From: Breviolum minutum Mf 1.05b.01
Taxonomy: Eukaryota > Sar > Dinophyceae > Suessiales > Symbiodiniaceae
Assembly: GCA_000507305.1 (NCBI GenBank)
Contig: DF239269.1
Location: forward strand, 59,304-123,303
Direction: 5' to 3'
Length of the DNA: 64,000 nt
Shown here piece after piece: positions 42,801 through 54,000 of this stretch. The translations under genes and the position numbers were made by a program. The notes beneath the pieces were generated by a model that had not been told where the DNA came from, did no database searches, and saw nothing but the letters and a program-made list of their open reading frames with translations. Every line of letters begins with the position of its first letter. Positions within the stretch are counted from its first letter, which is position 1.

Positions 42801-43834
42801 TGTGACCTCTTCAAAGGTGGCCAATTGTCCTCCAAATAAGGGATGAAAAGGTCACGGCTTGAATCACCTGGAAGTTGATATGAGTTGTTCAAAGATGTTA
42901 TAGCATATTAAATAGTATATTAATGAATCTGTGACAAAACCTCATAATGTTCAGTGTATGTAATACTTGGCTTACAATCGGAACAGATTCTTATAGCTCA
43001 CTCGCATATAAAAGTCTGAAATGACCTGAAATGTTTTATAAATCTTTGGAGTTTCCTCCTGAATTAGGGGATATACGTTCACAATCTCAACTCTCAATCT
43101 TTTGAACATCAGACTTGTTTGACTAGCTCCCTATCGCTGTAGCCAAGTCTTACAGTTGATTGGGGTCGAGCTCGTTGTAGATGGTCTAATTTTCTGCCCC
43201 CTTAACAATCGGATGGCAACGCTTGATACGTTCAAAGATTCTTCGGAATATTTCCACCCCCTTATACATTCGTGTTCAGATTGAAATTGGGCACTTACAG
43301 ATCAAACTTGCGGTGTTGTGGTGTCAAATGAGAATAAAGCTTCCTTTCCCAATTTGTTCGATTTGGTTGGGAAGATCTTTGCAGTTTTCATTTCCGTAAG
43401 ACCGTAAGGCTTACTTTTGCGCCGGGGTAAGGACGTTTGCTACCATCATTTTTGTAGCCGATAGCGTTGCTGCTTCCTATTCCAGTTTCAGACCAAAAAA
43501 CACAACATGTTCTTTTTGTTCCTAGATTTATATGGGTGCATACAATTGATGTTCAGCGGATAGTTAACACAATTCAATACACACACACACAAAGACACAT
43601 ATATGTACATACATATGCAGCTTGAATTGTATAACTGTATCACCAATTTCCTAAGTCTGATGATCACCCTATATACATTTATATACACAAGATTTTTGTT
43701 TGCCGTTTTCCATGGTGAATTGCAATGATTCATGCCAGAAAACAAAACTTGCAGAGCTTCGCGGCTGCTTCCGTCCGATGAGTGTTTGGTCGACCAAAAC
43801 CCTCCGCAGAAGTGTGGAGCAGTATGACTTCTGA
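39793..43834 (+). CDS. hypothetical multi-exon gene
   Basis: Not recognised. Four exons join in phase: 39793-39837 (MDLSSSSRLPNLCHE, then GTAAAT), 40946-40997 (LAVQRTALENLLEALDL), 41598-41638 (SSPFLSGESLR) and 42401 to about 42515 (STATNEQLDDLSECLEHQFT, DDLRNLVWKGQRIRYTKK). A terminal exon at 43755-43834 (LRGCFRPMSVWSTKTLRRSV, EQYDF, TGA) has the right look, but the link to it is missing. The product seems small, helical and charged with no membrane segment. The ATG at 39793 is a guess: the same stretch could be an internal 22-bp exon after CTCGAG. Confidence 0.45.
40946..40997 (+). CDS. hypothetical gene exon
   Basis: LAVQRTALENLLEALDL after TTTCTTCAG, phase 0 in and 1 out. A leucine-rich amphipathic helix. 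Confidence 0.5.
41059..41190. mobile_element. diverged inverted-repeat element, family F
   Basis: GGTGGGTGGCAACTCACATA at the left, TTTTGATCGGATGATATTTT in the middle and CCACCACACTAG at the right. Confidence 0.5.
41598..41638 (+). CDS. hypothetical gene exon
   Basis: SSPFLSGESLR in the frame demanded by the previous exon (phase 1 in, 2 out), before a GTATAT donor. In another frame it reads QFPFSEWREPSK, so the frame rests on continuity alone. Confidence 0.4.
42401..42515 (+). CDS. hypothetical gene exon
   Basis: STATNEQLDDLSECLEHQFT, DDLRNLVWKGQRIRYTKK; phase 2 in. A charged helical segment. The donor is not identified, and the repeat related to the N-gap repeat follows at once. Confidence 0.5.
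42541..42612. repeat. diverged copy of the N-gap repeat
   Basis: ATAATCACCTTGTTACATGA and GACAGGTATTGTCCCTTGGT match the sequence at 35957-36020 in order and spacing. Confidence 0.75.
43755..43834 (+). CDS. possible terminal exon
   Basis: LRGCFRPMSVWSTKTLRRSV then EQYDF and TGA, after AAAACTTGCAG. Assigned to the hypothetical gene only because it is next on the strand. Confidence 0.4.
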
Positions 43835-44395
43835 GTGCACCAAGAATGGGACCCGCAAAGCATTTTTTTCTTCATATTTTAGACATGCACTGCAGATGTA
43901 ATGTAAATACTATACATTGTTCTTTATTGTTTGTGTAACATATATGGTATATAAGTAAATATATGTCTATAAATGTATGCTGAACCAACACCATTTGCAT
44001 TTTGTCCGTGGCAAAAAAATGGGTCGCAGTTTGTAACCTCATCGAAATCCGCTGTTCAGCCTTGGAAAAAAAGACCCCAAATGGTTGATTATCGTTGATA
44101 TTTGGGAGGAGATATCATAGTGTAGATGGCTCGCTACTTCCCTAAAAAGGTAAGCCGTTCTGAAAGAGTTTGCCACCAGAGTCCTTGGTTTTGATGAACG
44201 CTGGAATTTTCAACACTTTTAGTCACTTGCAATTTGGTTTCATTCTTGACTAGCTGACTAGAACCTATAACCATTCAACGGACGTCCAAAAACGAGAAAT
44301 TTCCTCCAACTTTCAATCCTTAGATCATTTACTTATTGGAAATTAGCAAATAATAGCTCGAAGTACGTATTTAATAGGAGGGTTATACTATCCAA
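43835..44395. other. intergenic stretch
   Basis: AT-rich, no exon or element recognised. Confidence 0.5.
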
Positions 44396-44719
44396 TCACA
44401 GTAGTGTACATAGGGAATTTTGAGTCACAGGTAGTGCAGGGGTTCCATCGCACGGATTCTGTTCACACCCAACGTCACCAACAGCAGGAGTGGGAGGCTC
44501 AAAATCCAAATCGGAGTTGCAAAGAGGACCTATCCCCACCAGATCCATTCTCCCGTTGAAAAAGTCCTCGGGTGAACTAACATGGGCAACGGAATTCCGT
44601 TGAGACCATTCTTTTCCAGCAGAAAATGCATCTACAAATGGAACACAAATCCATTGATGTCTTGCTAACGATTGTTTCTTGGGGTCTACGGCGTACAGCA
44701 TTTTCTCTTCAAATTGCAT
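44396..44719 (-). CDS. hypothetical ORF on the minus strand
   Basis: A 107-codon ORF from ATG to TGA with a protein-like mix: MQFEEKMLYAVDPKKQSLAR, WICVPFVDAF, then a Pro/Asp/Glu-rich tail EPPTPAVGDVGCEQNPCDG. No family recognised. Apart from VPS45 it is the longest frame here that is not repeat or shadow. No membrane helix or signal peptide. It could be one exon of a longer minus-strand gene or chance. Confidence 0.35.
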   Translation of the reverse strand: MQFEEKMLYAVDPKKQSLARHQWICVPFVDAFSAGKEWSQRNSVAHVSSPEDFFNGRMDLVGIGPLCNSDLDFEPPTPAVGDVGCEQNPCDGTPALPVTQNSLCTLL

Positions 44720-47700
44720 CGGAGTGGAAACAAGAGTTTGCTTTCCTTAGTCAAATCATGTTTAGACCCCTATAGTAGCAAAACTTAGAGTTCACCACAG
44801 CATATCAATCCATACTCAACCTTCATCATTTCTTTTTGCGAAAAAACATGTTTATTCCCCTCCAACATTTGTTGCGCTTGTTTCTTTTCTAAAAAACCTC
44901 AATATTCACTTGTGACCCTTAAAGAGTGACCCCCCCAAACCCACCAATTTTTAAGCCTTCCTTAAACATCTGCTGCTAAATTGATCGACGCTCCCAAAGT
45001 TGCGACGTCGATGCACAAAGTGCGCGGCACTTCCTTTGGGGCTTAGCAGCTTCCGCCCCAAGACGCGAGGAAATTCCCGAGAAAAGGTGGTCCTCCTTTT
45101 TTAAAGGGAAATGTCTGAGGTAATCAACCGGAATCCCTACCTCAAAATAGCCCTGAAAAATACCCAGGTCTCAACAGATGAACTTAATTACAAGAAGTGA
45201 TACTAAATATATTCTATCTGATCCATGTATTTTCAGTATCACCGTGGTGCTTTTTTTAAGTGATGGGATTTCATAGCTCTTAGTCATTGGTAGAAGAATC
45301 GACTTCTTATTTCCAGCGGCCAACTGGGAGATGTTTTTTGAGTCTTTTTGGGGGGAGATTCGGAGAATCGAAGTTGAATGAAGGAGATGGGTAGCTCTCT
45401 GGAGATGACAGCAGTGATTTGTGGTAGAGTGATAGGATTTTTGTATGTATATATATAATACATATATTTTTAGAGATAGACCAGATATACATGATACATA
45501 GCATACATATGTATCTGTAGGTGTGACATGGAAACTGAGACAAAGAGGACCAAATATTCTGAAGGAAAGTTTCACACAAACAAATAGGTTAGATGTTTTC
45601 AAGCGGTTTCCATAAATGCTCATGTTCTTCATGATGGAAAAGAATTGAAAATCAGCTCATCAATTCAAAAAAAGGCCCAAAAGTTCGCCTAAAAGGTCTT
45701 GAAGTTCACCTTCCTCCATGCACACCGTTTTGCAAAACATCTGGAGATCTCTGGATTTTGGCTCGACAAAAGGGGCAACAAAACCCTTGCTGTGAAGCCC
45801 CTTCCCTTTGGAGATCCGCCAAGGGGAGAGGTGTTGAAGTGTCCGTCAGGGTACACCCAGGAGGCTGGAAGGGGATGACAGGTTGGATTTTTTTGGTAGG
45901 TTTTAGTAGGTCAGTTTTGACTAACTATTTAACTATTTGCATCTTGGGAACCATTGCTGACCAAGAAGACGCATCCAAGAATCTGAACACTATATACATA
46001 TATATATATATATATATGTGTACACAGTAAAAAAATATATATAATGTATATATATATATATGTTTTTTTGTTGTTGGATATACATTTTTGTAATTACTGT
46101 ACAAAGAGTACAAAGTTTTTTAGTTGTTTTCTCACTTGCGGAATTGGGAGGCAACGAAAGAGGTTGTTTAGCTATCCAAGGTTCCATGAAAACATCTTCT
46201 TGGGGGTTTGGAACTTTCCTTAGAAAAGCTGTTGGTAAATCTTTAACATGACTGGAAAAGGGACCATACATGAAGATGTATTTCCATGTAAATGTCATGT
46301 TTTTTCTTTTAAGTGTATATAATTTTCCATTGAAGATGGATATTTTCCAGCTAGCCATATGACATTTTATACCGGAGAGGTGGTAGATTCAACATGTTGG
46401 AGGTGCCAATGCGGAAAAAAGGAAGTTGTTGGGTAATGTTAACAGACACATAAGGCACTGATGTTTTTATCTTTGTTTCAATTTTGGTGGTGAGGGGTTT
46501 CTTTTTTTCATCTTTGGTCAAGAATGAGAAAGAAAACCCAAATTAAGTGGTAGCACCTGGGTTGGTGGGGTGGTGTAATTTGCTCATTTATAAAAGACAC
46601 AGAGTTTTGAGCTCTTCATCGTTGGAGTTTTTAGAGCATGAGCCAGTGAACCAGGCCTTGGGGACATCCTATGGATTTGAGAGGCCCATTTGGGGGGGTG
46701 AATTCCTGGGACTTGAAACACAGAAACGAAACACCGTTGACCCCCCCCAAAAAAAAACCAACAACTAAGAATTTCTCAAGTTGGCATCATGTCTTTGAAC
46801 ATTTTTGGTTGTTTGGTTTTTGATGTTTTGTTTTTTTTTAAAGCATCTCTTAAAGAATCATTGGTTTGGGATGCATGCAACTTTTCGGACGAATTACTCC
46901 ATTGTTTATGGCATGGTTTTTGAGGATAAGAGTTGGTCAATGACCCGCTAAGAGTGGTGCAAGGGGTTTGCATTGGTGAGGTGTTTTCTGTAGGTAGCTT
47001 GGTCATAAAGTAAGCAATTAGGTGCTAGGAGTTATTAAGTAATTAGTAAGCAAATATGGGGATGCATTAGAATCTAAGAGGGCTCCCAAACTTCTGAGAA
47101 AACTGATCTGAGCGGCCAAAACATTTTCGAAACACAGCCCCATAGGAGTGTTTAACTTACATCGAAACGCCCCAAACTGAATGATTGAAACCTATGGTTT
47201 GTTCAATTGCCAACAATAATTTGCAAAGTCGGAGTGAACGAATTTGGTAGCCTCAACTTGTGTGGCATCATCAAAAAAGGTTGCAGATTTGTCCCCTGAG
47301 CAAAGCCACAGATGGTACCTAAGGATAAAAAGTCTTGGTTTCCAGGGTTTGGCGGCTTGAATTCAGGGCCAAAATGTCGCCACACTTCCCGGGATGGCGA
47401 GTACCCAGTACGGGGTTGATGTTGGAGTTGAAGGAGTCTTCCCGAAATCCATTTTTGGTACAGCAGCTATAGTTGAAGCCCCTCAGGATGACTGGTATGG
47501 ATATTCCCATGCCCACGAAGTTGCCAAGATATTCACTTATGTTATTACAGTGTAGACCTCTTGGATTCGTTACCAAGATGATCGATGATGCGAGATTTTT
47601 TTTGATTTTTTGAAATGGATTTCCCATATGTTTTTTTTTTCAGGATTTTCGCAAGCATCGCATGTGTAATTATATGTATAGTTGAACAAAAATCACTGGG

Positions 47701-47838
47701 AGAAGTGATACCATATGTACCCCAATGGGACTCCATGGGTAAACAAAAAACGTCGCCAGATTGCCGAAATGTTCCCTGGCAGGACACACCAAGCACTGAG
47801 GCTTCGGGAATCCAGGAGAAAGAAAATCCGGTGAAAAA
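44720..47838. other. stretch with no secure gene
   Basis: Mostly AT-rich with TA repeats near 45440 and 46000-46060. One exon-like piece at 45766-45832 reads DKRGNKTLAVKPLPFGDPPR then GE before a GTGTTG donor; its gene is unknown. A possible exon or 5' leader at 47783-47830 (DTPSTEASGIQEKENP) follows TTCCCTGGCAG. Confidence 0.45.
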
Positions 47839-48072
47839 ATGTCAGGAAATACACCAGCTCCTATGGATGGAGCAAGTGGTGGCAGCATGGGTGGGGAAAG
47901 TGGACAAATGAATGGCGGATGTTCTGGCTGCATGGGTTGTGGTATGGGGCCCATGGGTTGTCCATGTGGTGGATGTAATATGGGATGTCATTGCGGTGGC
48001 ATGGGTTGTCCTTGTGGTGGTATGATGATGCCTATGATGATGCAGCTGGGCTTGTTTTTTTCGGAGTGCAGG
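47839..48072 (+). CDS. cold-shock gene, probable first exon: Gly/Cys/Met-rich
   Basis: MSGNTPAPMDGASGGSMGGE, then repeated MGC, CGG and CPCGG units up to HCGGMGCPCGGMMMPMMMQ. The Cys and Met pattern suggests metal binding, which is inference. The 3' end is uncertain: a GT at 48073 is in phase 0, but other donors exist. Confidence 0.5.
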
Positions 48073-51000
48073 GTCCCGGAAAAAGAGGAAAAAAAAGAGA
48101 GTGGAAGTGATGATGATCTTATTTTTCAAGCAGGGAAAAAGAGTCTTCCCCTGCCAAATTCATTTCTTTTATGTTAAGCTACAAACCTCGAATTATAAAA
48201 CAGAAAGCTTCGCTGGAAGCCTGGAAGAGGGTCGAACGTTGGTGGTTTTTGCTTTGAAGCTTTGTGTTTTTGCTTCAATTTTTGGAGCTGGAAATTAAAA
48301 TTCTACAGCATTAACAACAAGACCTCACTCCAAGGCTGATTGCTGATGATGGAAAGGGGATGGTTCTGAGAGAATGACCATTGGCTGATAGTCTTAGCCT
48401 TGGAAAACGTCCAAGGCTAAGACCAGCTTAGTTGGAAAACTGGCAACCAAGACCCCACCAAATGCAGTAACGTTGAGTTTCACGGAAAACCCTGAAATAT
48501 GTCTTTCCGCTTTCTGACCCCCTACATTTCAACCAGCCCCTTTCACGAATAGCGGGCTCCCAGTTCGAATATTCTGGATATGATGATTTCCAAAAGCGAT
48601 ATCCTCTTCTATGGCCCTCATTTTGTAGGTTCCAGTGCCTTAGGATTGTTTTTTTTTCATCCTTCCAAAATGGGGCCTTAAATAAACAAGAGCATGACTT
48701 TCCAAAAAACATGTCCTTTGATTAAACAATTCTTAAGAATATATAATTCCATATTGAATTTTGAACTCCTGTTTTTTTTTCCCGAAATTTGTGTTTTTCC
48801 ATTTTTTCCAATCAAAAGTTTGAGAAAACGGAGATTTTTGGCCTTTCCTCTAAGGCCTTCACCCATGATGATGAACCCCATGATGGGCATGATGGCGGGG
48901 ATGGCTTCAATGGCCACGATGGCCAAGGCTATGGCCAAGGCCCGGGGCCCGGTCCGGTGGGTTCAAAGGTGGATTTTTTGGGGGCAGGGTGTGTGGTGCA
49001 CATGCACCAGGTTCTGAGTTGGTAGTTTTTTTGCATTACCCTGTCTGAAACTAACAGCTTGCACCCTGAAAATGGATGGTTGGTTCAGATTAGTTTCCTT
49101 TTGGGGGTAGCTTCCTGGCAGGTGCGATGTTAGTTTCAGGCAGTGTACTAGTTTATTTGAAAATCTCAATTACCCTCCAGGGAACGATCACATATCCCAC
49201 CCTTTGCAAAAGGAAAGTCATCGACTCACACGTATTATGGGGGAAGGTTGTAAATGGGTGTAACATGTTCTAGGTGGTGGTTTCAAATATGTTTTGGAAT
49301 TTTCATCCCGAAAATTGGGGAAGATGAACCCATTTTGACTACTGTAATATTTTTCAATTGGGTTGGTTCAACCATCAACTAGTTGACTGGTAACGTTTGG
49401 TTATTTGCATCCGCGGCTTCATGTTTTTCGGATGATGATCCTGGATGGTGGCCATTGGAAGGGGTGGTTGGTGGCCAAGTAGAAGGGGTCGAATGCAGGA
49501 ATACGGTACGAAAAGATGTAAATGCAGGGGTTTAGTTGTGATTTGTCATGTGAAATGATAGGGAAGGAAGGACTAATTGAGGATGCTCTTTGGGGTGCCT
49601 ATCCTATAAAGGCCTATCCTAGATATTAAGATTCCGATTCAAATGGAAAGTGATTTGGATACGGGAAGATCACCATCACCGCATGAAAAAGGACTACGAA
49701 AAAAAAGCACTCGCATTGAGGGTTTTTTCAAGCAGTGTTCTATTGAAGATGCCAACCCCAACCCAGATGATATGCAAGAACTCCTTTCGAAGTTCCAAGT
49801 CGAGTACTGTAGATGGACAATTCGTTGGTTCTTGGATAGCCGGTTACCCCAGGAGTCACAATCAAACCTTCCGGGCAGGAAAAAAAGAAGCCACCGCCAG
49901 AGCCAGAGAAGAAGGAAGAACCTAAGGAGACCAAGGGGGCTTCACCGACGTTTCACAGTGAGCCAACCTTTTCATTGACAGCAAGTCGTTTCATGAATGA
50001 ATCCTAGATGACTTCAGATAGACTTCAGATAGACTTCGACAGATGCCTAGCAAGTAGGAGTTCTTAATGTCAGTCATGAGGCAACAAAAAAGCAACCTTC
50101 AGAAACCTTTGCAAGGCATGTCAGGCTAGACTAGATCATCTTACGTCCAAAGAGAGGTGCACATTGGCAACTCAAAACTGATCTCGGATGTACGACCTAA
50201 AGGCTCCCATGGTGATGGCCAACAACATAGCACTCACAAGATGTATCTAAGAGACCAAAAGGAGCATCTTAAGATTTTTGTTGGAGGAAGGTAATTTGCA
50301 GTTGCGATAGTAAGTGTTAAGTACTACATAGTAACAGTCCCACAGTCAAAACTGCCTTGACTTCGGCCAGGATACGACACCACAAGTGGAGGCCTTTAAT
50401 CCTGAGGTACGCAGATTGCTGGGGGACGATGGTGGAAGTCTAAGGCAACCAAGCAAAATGGTGCATTTGGTCCGAATTGACGAGCCTAAAACAACAAGCC
50501 TGTCAGTCTACAGTTAATGGATGGTTTGCTAGTGAAGCTCATCCTTTCGGAAAGCCTGAAAAGGATCCTCTCAACCATTGCCAAGCCCAAGTTGTTCCAT
50601 TTGCAATGCTCAAAGGGGCCCACTATGATTGCCTAGGTACACCCCTGAAAATGAACATGTTACCTAAAAAGGGATCATCTCAAAAGGAAGTTTCATCTTC
50701 CAACCATCAATTTCCAAGGGACATAACCGTTGGTTGAGTTCCTGGGTGAGTTCGGAATTTTCTGGACACCTCGGTCCAACCCGAAAAATTACATCTGGAT
50801 AGAACAGTTGGTAAAACATGGGACCAGTTGGTAACAGGGGCCCAGAAGCTCCACGCACAGGGGCGCAGTTGGTTGGAAGATACATTTTCTTTTGGGATCT
50901 CTCATGTACAGGTGCGTTTTGATTAGTTGCAGGGGCTGCATTTATAAATAGTAGGGGCCCACCTTGTCATTGTAGTCTGCACCCCCAAGCTGCAACCACT

Positions 51001-54000
51001 CGGAGACTTGGTGTGTAGGAGCTACAGAAGCGCTTGATGATTGCTCAAAGTCAAGCGATTGAGGTGGGAGATGGGTTTTCCCTGACTCGAAACGGAAGGG
51101 GCTGGAGGTTAGTGGAAAAAATGGTTGCTTGAACAGTTTCTTGCGAAATATTTTTATAAGAAGGGTCAGTTTGCGGCACGGGACTCATTTCTGGAAAACT
51201 TCGAATCTCTACTGTTGATGGAAGAAATTGTACAATGCCATGGGGTGACTTTTTCATGTGAATAATGGGACATTTGGATGCTCATGATCCCGTTCGCACA
51301 TTTTTCTCACATCAATGGTATTAAACATCAATCTCTCTCTCTCTATATATATATATTCATGACTTTTTCCAACAGATTTTTGCATCAACAATAGACGGCC
51401 TCACCAATTTCGGATGATTGTGAGCTTGTGCACTCTTCCCACTTCGAAACCTTCGGCTGCTCGCTTGGGCTTACCTTCAGAATGGGCGAAGGATTTTCAG
51501 CGTGGACACGCCGGGAGTGAAGATTTGAGCATTGTAAAAGCTTGCTTGTTTGGAGTAATCAAGGGAATTCATTGTACCATTCTTTGTTTTAGATATTTTA
51601 GTGGAACTAGATATTTTTGTGGGTAACAACCAACCTTACCAAGTTATATTTTTTGTGGGTGGAATATGAAATGGGTTCATTTGTTTCTACATTTGCTGTA
51701 TTGCTTTGGGGAGTTTTTTTTTTCAGTGAAGGTGAAGATCCCCCCACCCAAAAAAAAAACTCGAATCCTGATTTCTAGGCTAAACAAAGCCAAGGCTCTG
51801 AACAGTTTTGCCTTGTGGGTGATTGATGGGTCGGCAAATTCGTAAAGGTTCATGGCAAAAGCAGCGAAAAACCTGTGGGGCTGCTGTTTTGGGGAGGTAA
51901 AATCAAAGCCTAAAGAGAAGGTCGCAGAGTCGGATGCTCCCAAAGAGGAGCTTTCACGTTTCACGGGGGGTTTGGAAGGTTTCGCAAAAATGATAAAACG
52001 AGAAACGTCTTGTTTGGTTGGTTGGTTGGTCACAAAAGGTTTATTTGAAGCTACATGAAAAACCACTCTGGGCATTCCACACTCAGTGGGAACATTAAAT
52101 AAAGTTTAAACAAACTTTTATTTCATGGTCCTTTGGCTGAGCAAGACCAGGCTTGAATGCAAGCAAGCTAAGAATTGATCTTTGATGAAAAAAATATGAA
52201 GGGTTGTAAGTCATAGAGTAGGTATTCTAAATCCACAAGTGCACATACTAGTTGGAGACATATTTATCTCCAGTGCAGGAAATCGAGTATCATGTTTTTT
52301 TTGGTGGATTCCTACATTTTCCCTTTGATTTTCGAAGAAACCCCATCAGCTTCAACCGTCTTTGTTAGGTACCAACCTCTCCTTACAGCCAGGAGGGGCA
52401 TCATGCTTCAGCCTCATCCAGTGACGAGGAGAGTCATGAGGAAAGTAAGAAGGTACAGGTGGCAAAGAGATGTTGGGATGGTGGTATTGGGACTGGAATT
52501 TCCATAGCAAGAAAGACGATTGATGACCTGTGATGTCAGCTTGGTGAAGGCTAGGTAAAAATCATTCCGGTAAGATGATTCCTTTCCATGATGATCCAAT
52601 CTTTACAGAAGTCATAGCCTTCTGTAATTCATGCAGGTTGTTGACCAACCTTGTTTCAGCTCATTGTTCAGCTGAGTCTTCCGCTCAAACGCACACCCAA
52701 ACCTGGGAAAGAAGGGTGGAATTTCATCTAGCCGCTCTAGCCTTACTAAATTTGGTACATATTTGTTAGAGACCCTAAAACTTGTGGTGAACAATGCATA
52801 TTTTTGCATATCTATGGATATCATGGTTCAAAGAGACTTAGTAAACAAAGGTTGATAATCCACAATCATCCCTGATTCCACCTTATAGGGGAGGTACATG
52901 TGGTCAGCAGCTTCTCACAAGGATTGCTGAGGTTTTCGGCTAAGGGATATATCTACACATCAAATATATTCAAATAATATACATATCCATATATATATAT
53001 ATATATATACATATATATAGATATAGAACTCTTGCCGCCCTTCATGTCTGCCCCTCAAAGGCCGAAACCTCGGTGCCGAGCCCGGTGGAGGTGGAGGTTT
53101 CCACCGAGGCCGTGGCCCGACCCGTGGAGGTCCCCGAGGCCCCCGCGGAGCCGGAGAAGGTGGTGCCCGAGGTGGCGGAGAGCGACAGCACGGATGACGC
53201 GCCGGGCAAGGAGAAGGACCCCGGGGGTTTCCGCCCCCGGTGGGTCCATGGCAGGGTTGAGGATTTTGGGAAGAGATGTGGGAAACACGCCAGTTCCCTG
53301 ATACCATATATACATGATGGTGATTACATATGGCACCTCAAAAAATTATTCAAAAGATGCAAAATTTGAAGACACATGTCCTTTTCACAAGGGCGATTTT
53401 CAGTTTTCAACCTTTATTTTCAGGTGAGGATTTTGTTCAACCCTTCACCTAACTTGGGAATGATTGACTCAGCACCCGTGTTCGTTGTTGGGTGTGAGAA
53501 ATCCGCCCCCCTTGCAGGACCAAAAGCTTACATGGCCTGGACCACCTCCGAATACGGAACGGATGGATCCGCGCATGCAGGTTTACTCGCAGCTGAAATG
53601 GGGGTTCGGCCGCCGGCCTCGATAACAAGTGATGCGGAGGTTTTGAAAGAAAGATATTTTGACCATTTGACTAATCACTCACCAAGTCAGTTGCTGGTTG
53701 CTGGCTCTTCAAATTTGGGTGAAAAACCATGGAAGTCTAAACTCAGTTCCTGGGAAGGGCTAAAAAGTGCCATCATTTTGGTAAACATCAACCAACAGCC
53801 CTATCTTTTATGTACAGCCCCCTCCCCCCAAAAAAATAACAAAACACCGCAGCAGCTAAGTGCTGCAGATGCGGATCTTTTTGTTTCTCCTGCTTGAGAA
53901 TTGCCAACAAACCAAACCCATGTTTTGTTTTTTGGGGTAGTAAACCAACATCAACCAAACCAATCATCGAAAAAACTCGCCCATAAGTTGGGGAGTTGGT

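Noticed and set aside
47615..47911. ORF reading through DTPSTEASGIQEKENP into VKKCQEIHQLLWMEQ
   Set aside because: It overlaps the Gly/Cys/Met frame, which has a much stronger compositional signal; I kept the first part only as a possible leader or exon.
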